Shown: piece by piece, positions 53,545 through 64,000 of the stretch
Layout of the letters: each line of letters starts with the position of its first letter
How positions within the stretch are numbered: position 1 is the stretch's first letter
Assembly (NCBI RefSeq): GCF_905163445.1
Contig: NC_053202.1
Location: 4,092,001-4,156,000, forward strand
DNA from: Pararge aegeria
Taxonomy: Eukaryota > Arthropoda > Insecta > Lepidoptera > Nymphalidae
Length of the DNA stretch: 64,000 nucleotides
Reading direction: 5' to 3'
The notes under the pieces: generated by a model
Seen by the model: only the letters and a program-made list of their open reading frames with translations
Told to the model about the DNA's origin: nothing
The model's database searches: none
Program-made: the position numbers and the translations under genes

Positions 53545-53798
53545 TAAATATACTACGACAATACACACATCGCCAGCTAGCCCCAAAGTAAGCGTAGCTT
53601 GTGTTATGGGTACTAAGATGACTGATGAATATTTTTATGAATTATATATACATAAATACTTAGAAAATACATATAAACACCCAGACACTGAAAAACACTT
53701 AATGCTCATCACACAAACATTTTCCAGTTGTGGGAATCAAACCCACGGCCTTGGACTCAGAAAGCAGGGTCGCTGCCCACTGCGCCAGTCGGCCGTCA
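53545..53798 (-). mobile_element. SINE family A
   Basis: Full-length reverse copy ending cactgcgccagtcggccgtc. Its (AAAT)n tail is at 53528-53550. Confidence 0.88.
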
Positions 53799-53869
53799 AA
53801 ATATTTTTATTAATATATATTTATTTTTTATTAATATATATATATTTATTTTTATTAATAGTTTTTTCT

Positions 53870-54130
53870 TCAATAAACAGCTTCATATTTGCAAGCCACT
53901 TTAAAAATTAAAATGAACTTTCGACCAGTGCCTCATTGATTGCCATATTTCGGACTAAACGATCATTGCATTTTTAAACGACACGACATATTATAATATG
54001 TGTTTACTGCATTAGGTATTTATTTGATAACAGATGAAAACAGATATGGATCTTCACACAACTTTTGCCGTCCGCTGAACGCATGTATTTGGCCAGTATA
54101 TCAAATTCTTTGTGTCGAAGAAGTTTAAAA
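53870..54130. repeat. Unclassified dispersed repeat (copy 3 of 3)
   Basis: ataaacagcttcatatttgc, ttcacacaacttttgccg and acgcatgtatttggccag. Downstream of gene A exon 7. Confidence 0.6.
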
Positions 54131-54170
54131 TTTCCGACTATGTTTGGAAATATTAAAATTTTTAAAATTA

Positions 54171-54176
54171 TTTATT
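54171..54176 (-). terminator. Poly(A) signal of gene A
   Basis: AATAAA on the minus strand, 72 nt past the gene A stop codon. Confidence 0.55.
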
Positions 54177-54247
54177 TCTTTTAAAACATCATAATAATGA
54201 GAAAATTGTACTAATAAATACTAAGACATAAACAAATAGGCCAAAAA

Positions 54248-57200
54248 TCACAAAGCATTTTGAATCTCCAACAAAGTTTTTCCTTTTGTCTCTGGGATAA
54301 AGAAAACAGTAAAAAGTATTGCGCAGGCGCATATGAATGAGAAGAACCAGAAAGCTACATGTCCTCCGACAGTTTTCAGTAATGCACCAAAAGCTGTTGT
54401 CACCAAGAATCCAAAACCCCATGACGCCGTCATGGCTACAGTTGATCCCTTGCTTCTGACATTGGTTGTAAACATTTCTCCTATTATGGCATTTGGGATT
54501 ATGCCAAGACCTTCGAACAAAGAAATAAAATCTTTATTAGATTTGGAGCTACTTTTCAGATCAATCTTATGACATATGTATACTAATTTTGTTTTGTTTT
54601 TCAGTCGTCTACACATAGTGCTAATACAGGCAGTTTAAGACATATACAATTTATGAATTTCCTGAGAGCCAGATAAGGAAACATCTATAAGATTTTATTT
54701 TATTTATTTATTTAAACTCTTTATTTGTACACCTCTTCACAGTTAGGAAAATAAAGGACGAATAGAGAGAAACACAAAAACTGGAGTAGAATACAAAAGG
54801 CGGCCTTATCGCTTAAAAGCGATCTCTGCCAGTGATTTTGTAAAATTGTATAATTTCTACAAATAATATTTAAATTTAAAATTTCTAAAAGTAGAGTAAC
54901 AGCTGAGTTTCTTTCCGGCTTCTTCTTCTTAGATTTGTTTTCCAAGCAGGTCACATAAAAATGTGGTAAGGTTAAAAAAAACTTTGTTGATGCTTAAGAA
55001 CCAAAATTCTTATTGTCTCTTATAACCAAAGCTAAACGATTTTAGGAATCTGTTTAATATCTTTGGTGCTTAAGAAGGGAATAACTAAACTAAATTCTTC
55101 AGAAAATTGCATTAATGAAACACACTGACATGTGTGAGCTTTTTTTATATCGTACCTAAATTACTCTCTTGAAATTAACGGAAAGATAATATCTTTTAGG
55201 AGCTATTTTCTATTAACAAGGCCTGCGAGTTAGGGCTTTTTTTTTTTTTTTTTTTTTATACAGAGAAAATGCCTGACGCATACCACCCCGTTGGGGAAAC
55301 GGAGTAGTTATGTGGGACTTGCACCCACTAAAAACTCTGTGTGTCCCTCGATAGCCCTATAAGTGAGAGCACGGGGTTCACTTGCGTATTCACCGCACTC
55401 TCGCCAAGGTTTTGACCCCCCAGTGCGTGGCGGGTCCTATCATCACTGGCCTGATCGCTGCCAAATCCTCCAGAGAGGCGTACACTACACGGCACGCCAC
55501 CTTCTTAGGCCTGTCAAGTAGTCTTAGGCGAGTTAGGTCTTAGTAGTAACTGGTAAAATTGTACTTCCGTAACTGCTCAAGCGATCTGAATGTTCAAATT
55601 TTTAATATATTTGCAATTTTACAAGTGGGCGATGTTGAAAATTATAACTTACCAGAATCATAACCAATGTAAAACAAAATCAGAACCACCAACGGCAAAA
55701 ACTTGATATGCTCGATGACAGAATTCCCTATGTGGTCTAAGTAGAAGTACAAACCAAGTATGAACTGAAAATAAAATGAACCAATAAATAAAAATAAATT
55801 GAAGCGAACGCATTAGATTGAAGAACAGGGCATTTTATCTATTCTGTACAAAAATATAGCACCAACGCTTTCACACCTTAATTTGTGGATTAAAAATGAA
55901 GTTATCGGAAATTAATTTAAAATGAAGTTTTTATTTTCAATTTCATTATATTGGATAGAAGCAGGCGTTACTTTGCGGAAATCCATAATATATATTATGA
56001 AAATTAAGCTTAATTTGCTATACTTCGCGAACCGCAGGAGTTCACGTTTCACCGCAGGACCACACGTTTCGCTCCGAAACCGGAGCATCCTCAGGAGATG
56101 TTGACTTTACGATGAATAATTGTTAAGTAACAATTATTAGCAATAATTCAGTCTTTCCGGTTTCGGAGCGAAATGTGCATAGAGGGTACATTGCCGAGGA
56201 TCTGTTTGGTGTGGAGTATAAGGATTGAAGAAATTATAAATTACACCATACAGATTCCTGCTGTTCGCGGATTATAGCAAATCAAGCTTAATTTTCATAA
56301 TTAATTTTCATAATTTAATTGTGTCACATTGATTTATTTCTATCATATAAAAAATTATTTATTTATTTATTTATTCCCATCTTACATTTTTGTCATTAAA
56401 GAAAAAAGTTATCCTAATACGACAATGCAGCATGTTATGTAAATTTTATCAAATTTAAAATGTATCATACTAATTTCGTAGTTAATACTATGCACACCGT
56501 TGGGACCCGTCGCAATGTTTTGAAGCATAATTTGTAACATTTCAAACAAATTAAATACGAGTATATCTATTGTGAAGAAGGCCAGTTGGTATTCCTTTAT
56601 TAATTAAATAAATTATTGCCGACATTGATATTTGCCGTGTGATAACGGACGTTTAGAATACAGTTGTCACCAATATTTTCCTCCCACGGGTGTCATACAA
56701 GGGACTAAGGAAATATACCTAACTGAGAACAGGCAGTAGCGTCCTTTGTTACAACTTCTACTACTTCCATCTACTGCGATCACACCCAAATCCTCATGTT
56801 GGGAGAACCTTCTAAATCAGAACTTATAGGCAACTAATGATTGATAATACTTATAGTAGGAGCATATAACTGGTACTTACCATGCTTAAAGAACATAATG
56901 CACTTGACATAATCAAAATTCTTTTTCTCCCAGTTCTTTCTATGAAGAACGGTGTAACAGTACTTCCTAATAGTTGGAAACATCCAATTATTATCATAGC
57001 TAAATTAGATTTTATCGATGATCCAGCCATATCAAATATAGCTGCAGAAAATAAAACTACAGCCATAATGCCGCTGCCATTTTGAAATATGTTAATAATA
57101 ACAACTATGAACAATGCTTTTCTGTTACTTCGTATAGTGAACAGCTCCTTCCATTCTCTTTTAGTGTTCGTAACTGCACCGTGATTTTTCATTTCTAGCA

Positions 57201-60200
57201 GTTCATTTATATCTCCTAATCTGTCTAAGTCTTGCAATACTTTCTTTAATTCTTCATCTCTACCTTAAAGATAAAACTAAATTAAACAAAAATTGCACTA
57301 TATACCTAAGTCATCATCATCATCTTCATCATCATCATCATCATCATCATCATCGTCATCATTATCATCACATCAACCGATAGACGTCCACTGCTGTACA
57401 TAGGTCTTTTGTAGGGAGTTCCAAATTCCACGGTTTTGTGCCGCTTGGATCCAGCGGCTACCTGCGACGCGCTTAATGTCGTCTGCCCACATTGTTGGAG
57501 GTCGACCAACGCTGCGCTTACCAGCGCGGGGCTGCCATTCCGGCACCAACGTCCATCCTTTCTGCGAACTATGTGCCCGGCCCATTGCCACATCAGTTTC
57601 GCAACTCGTTGAGCTATGTCAGTAACTCTGGGTCTTCGACACATTTCTGATTTGATCACAAAGAGATACTCCGAGCATAGCTCTCTCCATCGCCTGCTGA
57701 GTGACTCTGAGCCTTCTTATGAGGCCCATAGTTAGCGACCATGTTTCTGAACCATGGGTCATCACTTGCAACATGCACTGTTCGAAGACTGTGCAAATGT
57801 TTTCCACGTACTAACAGGTTAACCATACTATGCTTGGTCTGGAAAATTATAACAATCAAGACACTACTAAATCTTTGACTGTTTCTTCTAGGAATGTTGT
57901 GTGCAATAATTGAATTTAATTAGTATAGTGACATATTGATGATATAGTCAAAAACACATATAGAGTAAAATAAACTATGCGTATGCTATAAGTGATTTGA
58001 AGTAGTATAGTGATATATTGACGATATGGTCCATAAAATATTCAACTGCAAACATTACGGAAATAAAGAATGTATGACATAAAATTCAATCAATGACCAA
58101 ATGTTATTAATCTAAAATAATTAAGTAACGTACCCTGCAAAGCATAGAAAATAGGTGTTTCTGGTATAAATAACACAGAAATTAAAAAAACTGCAATTAC
58201 AGCCAGTGCAACATAAGTGGTCCATAGATATGATACGTATGGACCGATAGCAAATATTAATATTGAACCCAAAGTGTGGAATACGCCAATAACTGTTAAA
58301 AGAATTCCTCTTATACTTGCTGACCTGCAAACAATGACACATAATTAACATTTGTTAATTAATGGTAAATATTTATATACATAAGAAAAATCATCAGTCA
58401 TCTTAGTACTAGATGGCGATGTGTGTATTGTCGTAGTACGAGTATATTTATTTTATTTATTTATTAATATCAAAAAATGTACTCACGCAATTTCCCCAAT
58501 ATATACAATGTTGGTTACAGCAATCGCACCACACGCAGCTCCAGACAATACTCTACCAACGAGCAGTAATGCTATGTTTTTTGTTGTTGCCAAAATTATA
58601 TACGCTATGGCCAATACAGCTCCAGCTAGTAATAGACAAGGCTTTCGTCCAGTTACATTTGACAGCCATAGCACTATGTACGGACCTGAAAAGACAATGG
58701 GACTTTTGGATCGCATAACCCGATCGTACTCAACGGTCGGAGCCTCGGAGGTAGCTTTACAGGTTTACCAACCCATAAAAGGGATCAATCGTTGTAACCA
58801 GTTAAATCACATTGGTAATACAAGGTTATCATGTGCGTCCGCTTGGTGCTCTTTTGACGTGTAGCACAAATTAATTGGTGCCATTTTATTTTTCAATGTA
58901 CCGGAAGTTGTTCGGAAGAGTTGGCTTCTAAGCGATAAGGCCGCCATTTGTATTCTAGTCCAGTCTTTGTGTTTCTCTCTATTCGCCCTTTATTTTCCTA
59001 ACTGTGTTGTGGTGTACAAATAAAGAGTTTATATAAAAATAAAAAGTTTTATTTATCTCTGCGTATGGAACACTAATAAAATATGACTGCCTGACTAATT
59101 ATATCCTTCAAACAGTCATTGATTGCATTTAGGCAATCTTTATATAGTATAAAAACAATGTAGCTCCCGCCATTTGTACGCTAAGATCTTTTAAACTACA
59201 GGACGTATTATACAGTACGGATTATACTGTACGGATTATACAGTACGAATTAAACAGTACGGATTATACAGTACGAATTAAACAGTACGGATTATAATAC
59301 AGTTTCAGCAATAGATAGATGGATTCAAGAGTAATGAAATAAATGAATTTTGAATTTTGAATTTTTGAATTTTTGAATGTTTATAGGTAGTGAACATGCA
59401 TATTATAGTAGAGAAAAGCAAAGCAATTCAAAGATTTGTAATAAACTGTCGTAACTGCTTAGCACATCTATTGGCTGCATTTATACGCGCATGTGGTGGA
59501 GAGTGGCTAGTTTTATTTATATTGGTTGTTGTTCTTATATTTATGTAATGTAATGATCTGTTATTTGTGTTATTTTTTTTTTTTTTTATAATCCATCATG
59601 CGATCAGCTGAAGCAGCTATAAGCAGATTTCTTATAGCTGCTTCAGCTTATTGTTTAGTGTTTTGTGGTATGTGAGGCCGGCCACCCATCAATGGCTCTG
59701 CCTCTTATCTTACGAAGTGCATGTGTTAGTAAAATCCCAAATGGAAGCACGTTTAAGCCTTCTAATCTCCATTGGGACACTGACTTTACATTACTATTAG
59801 TGTTAATTCGCTCTTTATAGCTCTTTGTTCTGTGCTCAACTTCTTCCTTTATTGTTGTTATATTGACACGCTGGTGTAGTTTTGTTATCTTAGTGAACCA
59901 TGGTGCATTTGATATGGTTTCAGGACATTGTTTTGAAACCTTTGAAGTATTTCTAAATTCGAGTTTTTTGATGTGATTTGTGTTAAATAAATAAAAAAAA
60001 AACGAACAAACATAGTTTTAGTGCGCTTACTACATAATGTATGATGATGACGATGATGTCCTTCATGACGTATCCGTCAACGGCGACACCTTGGCTTTAT
60101 TGTCTCGAGTGTGCACGGATATAACTAGCGTAGCCAAAAACGCAATCGAATCTTTAAAACTAAATTTGTGCATATAATTTATATAATCATAAATTAGTGA

Positions 60201-62365
60201 AATCTGCATATCGTCTGCGAAAGGTGCAGAAGTCATTTGTGGGATTGAGTATACGCTTTTATAATAGGATTCCTAAGGTAATTATGGACCTACCAATGCA
60301 TAAGTTTAAAGAATGTGTTAAAATCGATCACATTTATTACAGCGAGGTTATTATACAATTGATGAGTTTCTTAATGACAAGGTTGCTTGGAAGCATCCGG
60401 CTCCGCTTTCATCTCTCACAAGATAGAAAAATGAATGTTAAAATGTGAAATGTAAATTTTTGATGTTGGAAAAGAGCAACTGCTGAGTTTCTTGCCGGCT
60501 TCTTCTCGGTAGAATCTGCCTTCCGAACCGGTGGTAGAGTCTCTACACACGGACAGACTAGACGTTTCAAAAGTGCTTGTATTAGGCCTACTTGAAATAA
60601 ATGAATTTTGAATTTTGAATGTACTACGTGCGTTCTTGTATTATTAATCACTCTAAACTGCCCCGTATTAGTTATCTACATTGTACCCGTGTGAAGTCGG
60701 GGTAGGTCACTAGTATTTCATAAGCTTATTTTTTAAGAGCAAGATTAAATAAAACAAGGCTAGTTTTATTACAATGGTTTCTAAACCATAAGTACCTGCG
60801 ATGCCGCCTAAGTACGTACAAGTTGCGACTAATGCCAGTTGAGCCTCTGTCAACAGATACGGGAGCGGCGATTGTTCAAGGTCACGCAATTTTGGTATAA
60901 CGGGCCCCGGCCAACTGGCAGAGTAACCAGCCAATATCTGTCCAAGGTATACTGAAAAAAAAGAAAAATAACGGATTTCTGCAACTATATATGTTCAACT
61001 GCTCGGGCTCGAAGTCCTTTATATGCTTCGTATAAAAGGACGTAAGTTTTTTGCACTTGTGCATTATGATTATAGGTAAATAAATATACTACGACAATAC
61101 ACACAACGCCACCTAGCCCCAAAGTAAGCGTAGCTTGTGTTATGGGTACTTAGATGACTGATGAATATTTTTATGAATAATATACATAAATACTTATAAT
61201 ATACAGATAAACACAAATACACTGAAAAACATTTATGTTCATCACACAAACATTTTCCAGTTGTAGGAATCGAACCCACGGCCGTAGGACTCAGAAAGCA
61301 GGGTCGCTGCCACTGCGCCAATAAGACTAAGGTCACTAAATCCAAAGCAAAAGTAAAATGGAATATGTATTTAATATCTATAGTATATTTACTATATCGC
61401 ACGAGTCTTCACAAACTCGAACAAATAAAGACATTTAGTCCGATTACATTTAATGTAACTGAATGAACTAAATGTCATACAAAAACATACAAAAATATAA
61501 ACATACTAAATTTTAATAATCGACGTACTGCGTCACTGTTGTACTTCCTAGCCAAAGAAGTAAGAACATGCAGAAACCCTGTACACGACTAATTAAAGCA
61601 TCAAAAATCACTCCTCTTTTGTAGTGTTTTTCGAACAGACACTTTCACCCTATTTAGCAGTTGACAGTTATTATTTTACCGCTAATGTTCAAAACGCTTA
61701 CCACAAAATGGGGAAAATGGGAAAAGTTTGTGAGTTAGCAACATAACGCGGTGTCAAGTGCGACGTGCGCGGGGTTTTTCATTGTTTTTGGATATTGTGT
61801 CCAAAACTCAGAATTAAAAAGATACATAACTCTCATTAGGCCATTATTGCATGTTTGGACACAAAACTCCTGCGAACGTCGTATTATCGTGTATTGTCAA
61901 ATAACAATAAGGGTTCTGTATCTTTTAAATTCTGAGTTCCTAGCATTAAAAATGAATAGCAGATTGTTACACTCGTGACTAGTTATTAACACATACCCGA
62001 CTTAAATATCTAAATAAAATCCAAACCGATAAAAAGGCTTACTGCATATTCGCAACAATATACACTATTTTGGTGCTAAGTAAAAAGGGCACTTTATATT
62101 TACTGCAATGTTTTTATTATATTCGTTTCAAAGTGGGCCACCGCTTTGTGACAGCTGGTCGAGCAGGTTAGTAAACTCCTTAATAATGTGACACACCCGG
62201 GAATCGAACCCATGTGATCCACAGTCAACATGCATAGGAGTTACCTAATCGTAACAATAACAGAAAAACATTTATCATCGAAACCAAAAAAAAAACAGCA
62301 AAACAAAACTTACAACACAGTGAAATAAACACTTGCCGTTGTATTCCAGTAATTTTCACAAACAT
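54248..62365 (-). CDS. Facilitated trehalose/sugar transporter-like gene A (7 coding exons, 451 aa)
   Basis: Minus-strand exons in order: 62365-62314, 60951-60796, 58685-58487, 58324-58134, 57263-56881, 55764-55653 and 54510-54248; GT/AG borders throughout, joined frame open (1356 nt with stop). Starts MFVKITGIQRQV. MFS sugar-transporter signatures: TGRKPC at 81-86, GR at 113-114, Y131-x2-E134 with RG at 141-142, PETP at 190-193, QNGSG at 260-264, GRKR at 311-314, GEMF at 375-378 and PETKGKT at 437-443. Residues about 201-243 form the hydrophilic central loop, as expected between helices 6 and 7. It is the most upstream gene of the array. Family assignment (Tret1-like) is firm at superfamily level, tentative at substrate level. 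The exon 7 acceptor (TTCGAAG) is weaker than in B and C. Confidence 0.88.
54710..54840 (-). mobile_element. LINE 3' tail, family K
   Basis: aactctttatttgtacacct, then gcggccttatcgcttaaaag and cgatctctgccag. In intron 6 of gene A. Confidence 0.7.
55239..55530 (-). mobile_element. LINE 3' UTR with A tail
   Basis: A T run (about 55239-55258) is followed on the plus strand by a G+C-richer block with accccgttggggaaacggag and tgcgtggcgggtcctatcat. This reads as the 3' end of a minus-strand retroelement. A family not seen elsewhere in the window. Confidence 0.5.
55945..56305. mobile_element. Inverted-repeat element (MITE-like), copy 2
   Basis: Same ends and centre as 35750-36070 (cggagcgaaa, gatgctccgg), but the central motif occurs twice in opposite orientation (about 56060-56100 and 56155-56190). 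Confidence 0.6.
57305..57830 (-). mobile_element. RTE-type LINE 3' end (family R)
   Basis: The longest family R copy. The minus strand encodes MERAMLGVSLCDQIRN, RRPRVTDIAQRVAKL and RSVGRPPTMWADDIKRVAGS, ending VQQWTSIG. Its 3' tail is the (CAT)n run at 57308-57372. In intron 4 of gene A. Confidence 0.75.
58395..58465 (+). mobile_element. SINE family A, 3' fragment
   Basis: catcagtcatcttagtac joined directly to tagatggcgatgtgtgtatt; the middle of the core is deleted. In intron 3 of gene A, 22 bp from exon 3. Confidence 0.7.
58905..59040 (+). mobile_element. LINE 3' tail, family K
   Basis: gcttctaagcgataaggccg and gtggtgtacaaataaagagt. Confidence 0.7.
59195..59295. repeat. 14-bp tandem repeat (ACAGTACGGATTAT)
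   Basis: About six units, alternating between acagtacggattat and acagtacgaattaa, in intron 2 of gene A. Confidence 0.85.
59573..59965 (-). mobile_element. Possible retroelement 3' region with a hairpin
   Basis: A T run (59573-59588) followed by a coding-like stretch of normal composition; read on the minus strand this looks like a retroelement end with an A tail. A perfect 18-bp stem with 7-nt loop lies at 59606-59648. Confidence 0.4.
60190..60620 (+). mobile_element. LINE ORF2 end and 3' UTR, family J
   Basis: The plus frame encodes KSAYRLRKVQKSFVGLSIRF, IPKVIMDLPMHKFKECVK and MTRLLGSIRLRFHLSQDRKM with frame shifts, then accggtggtagagtctctac and a GAATTTTGAATTTTGAATG tail. Confidence 0.78.
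61078..61325 (-). mobile_element. SINE family A in intron 1 of gene A
   Basis: Reverse copy with acgccacctagccccaaag and gaatcgaacccacggccgta; head ends ctgccactgcgcc. Confidence 0.85.
61555..61800. other. Intron 1 segment of gene A shared with gene B
   Basis: gtagtgtttttcgaacagac, agcagttgacagttatt and agcaacataacgcggt correspond in order to 47120-47315 and 47800-47890. The spacing differs because a LINE K copy interrupts gene B. Confidence 0.55.
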
Positions 62366-62714
62366 TTTTTTTTTTCAAAATTATATATATCAAAAATGGT
62401 AAATTGAATCACTTAAAAACTCTTAACGACCTAACGAATATAATTCTCACCACCAAGTACCCATAAACCTCGTGAGTAACCTTCTAAAGACTAAAACATT
62501 GTTGTCGCTAAATCTCTACAAACATTACACAATTTTATTTGCACTAAATGAAAAATTACATTCTCGACTAGCGATAGGTTGGCAGCGATTTCGTCCGCGT
62601 ACAACTTTTAATAAGTTATTATCCCATCTCTTTTATAGTAAGTAATACTAGACTGGCCAAGCAGGTGGTAAATGGAGAACTTTCGCCTGCAAACAAAGTG
62701 TGTATTATAAGTAT
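62366..62714. other. Upstream flank of gene A
   Basis: A minus-strand TATATATAA stretch lies about 20 nt before the gene A ATG, but this close spacing does not suit a TATA box for this start. No promoter is called. The rest is AT-rich with no repeat identified. Confidence 0.35.
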
Positions 62715-63165
62715 ACTAGCTGTTGCCCGCGTCTGCGTTTGATTTTGGTTTTTGATGTGGCATTCAATTTTGTTGTAGTTCTAAAAAAAATTAAAGTATC
62801 CTTCTGCTTAAATATGAGGTTTGCTGCTGTCCGCTGAGCAGTTCTGTCCTCTATCTCCAACCACATTCATCAGATCTACACAAAGTTTGGGCAAAATTAC
62901 ACACATTTTACAACCTCTATAGTACAAAAATAATTATTTAAATAGGTTATAAATTGTCGGAGTTATGGTTTAAAATCGTCAAATACTTTCATCCCCTCTC
63001 CCAAAGGAACCGAGCTTAATGTCAGGATAAAAAGTGTCCTATATTACTTCTAACACTTCCAAGAATATGTGTACAAAGTTTCATGAGGAGTTAAGTAGTT
63101 TTTGCGTGAAAGCGTAACAAACAAACTTACATTGACATTTATAATATTAGTAGGGATAGGGATAG
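62715..63165 (-). mobile_element. Helitron-like element
   Basis: Plus strand starts ctagctgttgcccgcgtctg and ends ataatattagtaggga with a GGGATA run. Near full length; closely similar to 22290-22755. Confidence 0.65.
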
Positions 63166-63234
63166 GGATATTTATTAGGATATTTATTTAAGTAATGAAA
63201 TATTTTTAAGGGTATATGCACCACCCACCTATTT

Positions 63235-63360
63235 TCGTTTTGACAATTTTCTCCCCGGGGAAAGTATAAAAATTTGTTTTCTACCATAGCTTTATCAACT
63301 CTTAGCATGGCTAGCATGGGCAGGAGACAATTTTCTTCCCGGGGAAAGGATAAAAATGTA
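63235..63360. mobile_element. Dispersed repeat, family M (copy 3)
   Basis: tagctttatcaactcttagc, ggctagcatgggcaggagac and aattttcttcccgggg. The rest of the window to 64000 is AT-rich, with a repeated atcaacccctattttc-type stretch near 63690 and 63820 and no gene. Confidence 0.5.
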
Positions 63361-64000
63361 TCTTCCCTAAGGATAAAAATGTATCCCCTTAGCGTAGTAG
63401 CCCTGGCAAACGGTTGGGACGGTTGGCAGACGTCTGGGAAGTATACAACGGGTTCCCCGGACGTCTACTCAAGCCAACGAGAGGGTTTTTAGTTTTGGTA
63501 AACGAGTGCCACATAACCTCTGTCCTGCCCAAAAGGACAGAGGTAGCCATAAAGCTTTTCCACCACGACAAAAAAAAAAAAACTCTGAGAAGGGTAGTCC
63601 AATCCCATTTATTTTTTTAATTTGCCGATATTTTTTATTTTTGTTTGATAAAATATATAAAGCCCTTAATACACATCCCTCTACGATCAACCCCTATTTT
63701 CATTGTTAATTATAAACTTTAATTTTTTGGCAAGATTTTTATTCTAATTATGCCATAACCTAGAATAAAAAAAATTATATTAAATTTTATATTACTTTTA
63801 GTTTTCCACCTGTCTACGATTAACCCCTATTTTTCCATCGCGATTTTTATTTCTTTTAATTTTTAATTGGTACCGTACTGATTAAATTATAAATAATATA
63901 CACAAATGTACGCATCATAATTGTCGGCCTACTTGAACAAAGATATTTTTGACATTTGACTTTATCATAACTCGTACTGGAAACTTTTTTCATTTTATAT

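Noticed and set aside
58421..58864. 147-codon plus-strand gene
   Set aside because: Antisense shadow of gene A exon 3 with SINE sequence at one end.

Overview
The window is AT-rich, intron-rich animal nuclear DNA. Its repeat content points to an insect, most likely a lepidopteran (moth or butterfly): several tRNA-derived SINE families with TTTATTT-type tails, Helitron-like repeats ending in CTAGT, RTE-type and other LINE tails, and a 12-bp ATCGAT satellite. The order-level call is inference from repeat style and from the insect sugar-transporter family; no species is named.

The only host genes I can support are a tandem array of sugar/trehalose-transporter-like genes (major facilitator superfamily), all on the minus strand. 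Three genes look intact: A (54248-62365), B (34776-48951) and C (11064-21675). Each splices from seven coding exons of identical length in the three genes (52, 156, 199, 191, 383, 112 and 263 nt) with GT/AG borders, giving 451 residues. Two broken relatives remain: pseudogene E between A and B (exon 2 and exon 7 remnants, 50566-52224) and pseudogene D downstream of C (exon 4 and exon 5 remnants, 9238-10533). The array grew by tandem duplication; shared intron and flanking sequence confirms this.

The introns and spacers are packed with mobile elements. The largest is a 6.9-kb Ty3/gypsy-type LTR retrotransposon (25854-32781, plus strand) between genes B and C. Its two 375-bp LTRs are identical by eye and it is flanked by a 4-bp AAAG duplication, so it is recent. 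It has an SR-rich gag start, one frame break in gag, and a 1393-codon frame carrying zinc knuckles, protease, reverse transcriptase, RNase H and integrase. Its 3' region holds a long A tract and seven ATCGATCG palindromes. A nearly complete non-LTR element (38418-41770, minus strand) lies in intron 4 of gene B, with endonuclease and reverse transcriptase and one frame break.

Layout: 1-1853, 12-bp satellite with a 270-bp inverted repeat; 1.9-9.2 kb, SINE/LINE/Helitron remnants; 9.2-10.5 kb, pseudogene D; 11.1-21.7 kb, gene C; 21.9-25.8 kb, repeats; 25.9-32.8 kb, LTR retrotransposon; 32.8-34.6 kb, repeats; 34.8-49.0 kb, gene B; 50.2-52.3 kb, pseudogene E; 54.2-62.4 kb, gene A; 62.7-64.0 kb, repeats. 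Exon borders were placed by reading splice sites and homologous frames; repeat borders are approximate by eye unless stated as exact. I saw no RNA genes, CRISPR arrays or prokaryotic signals.
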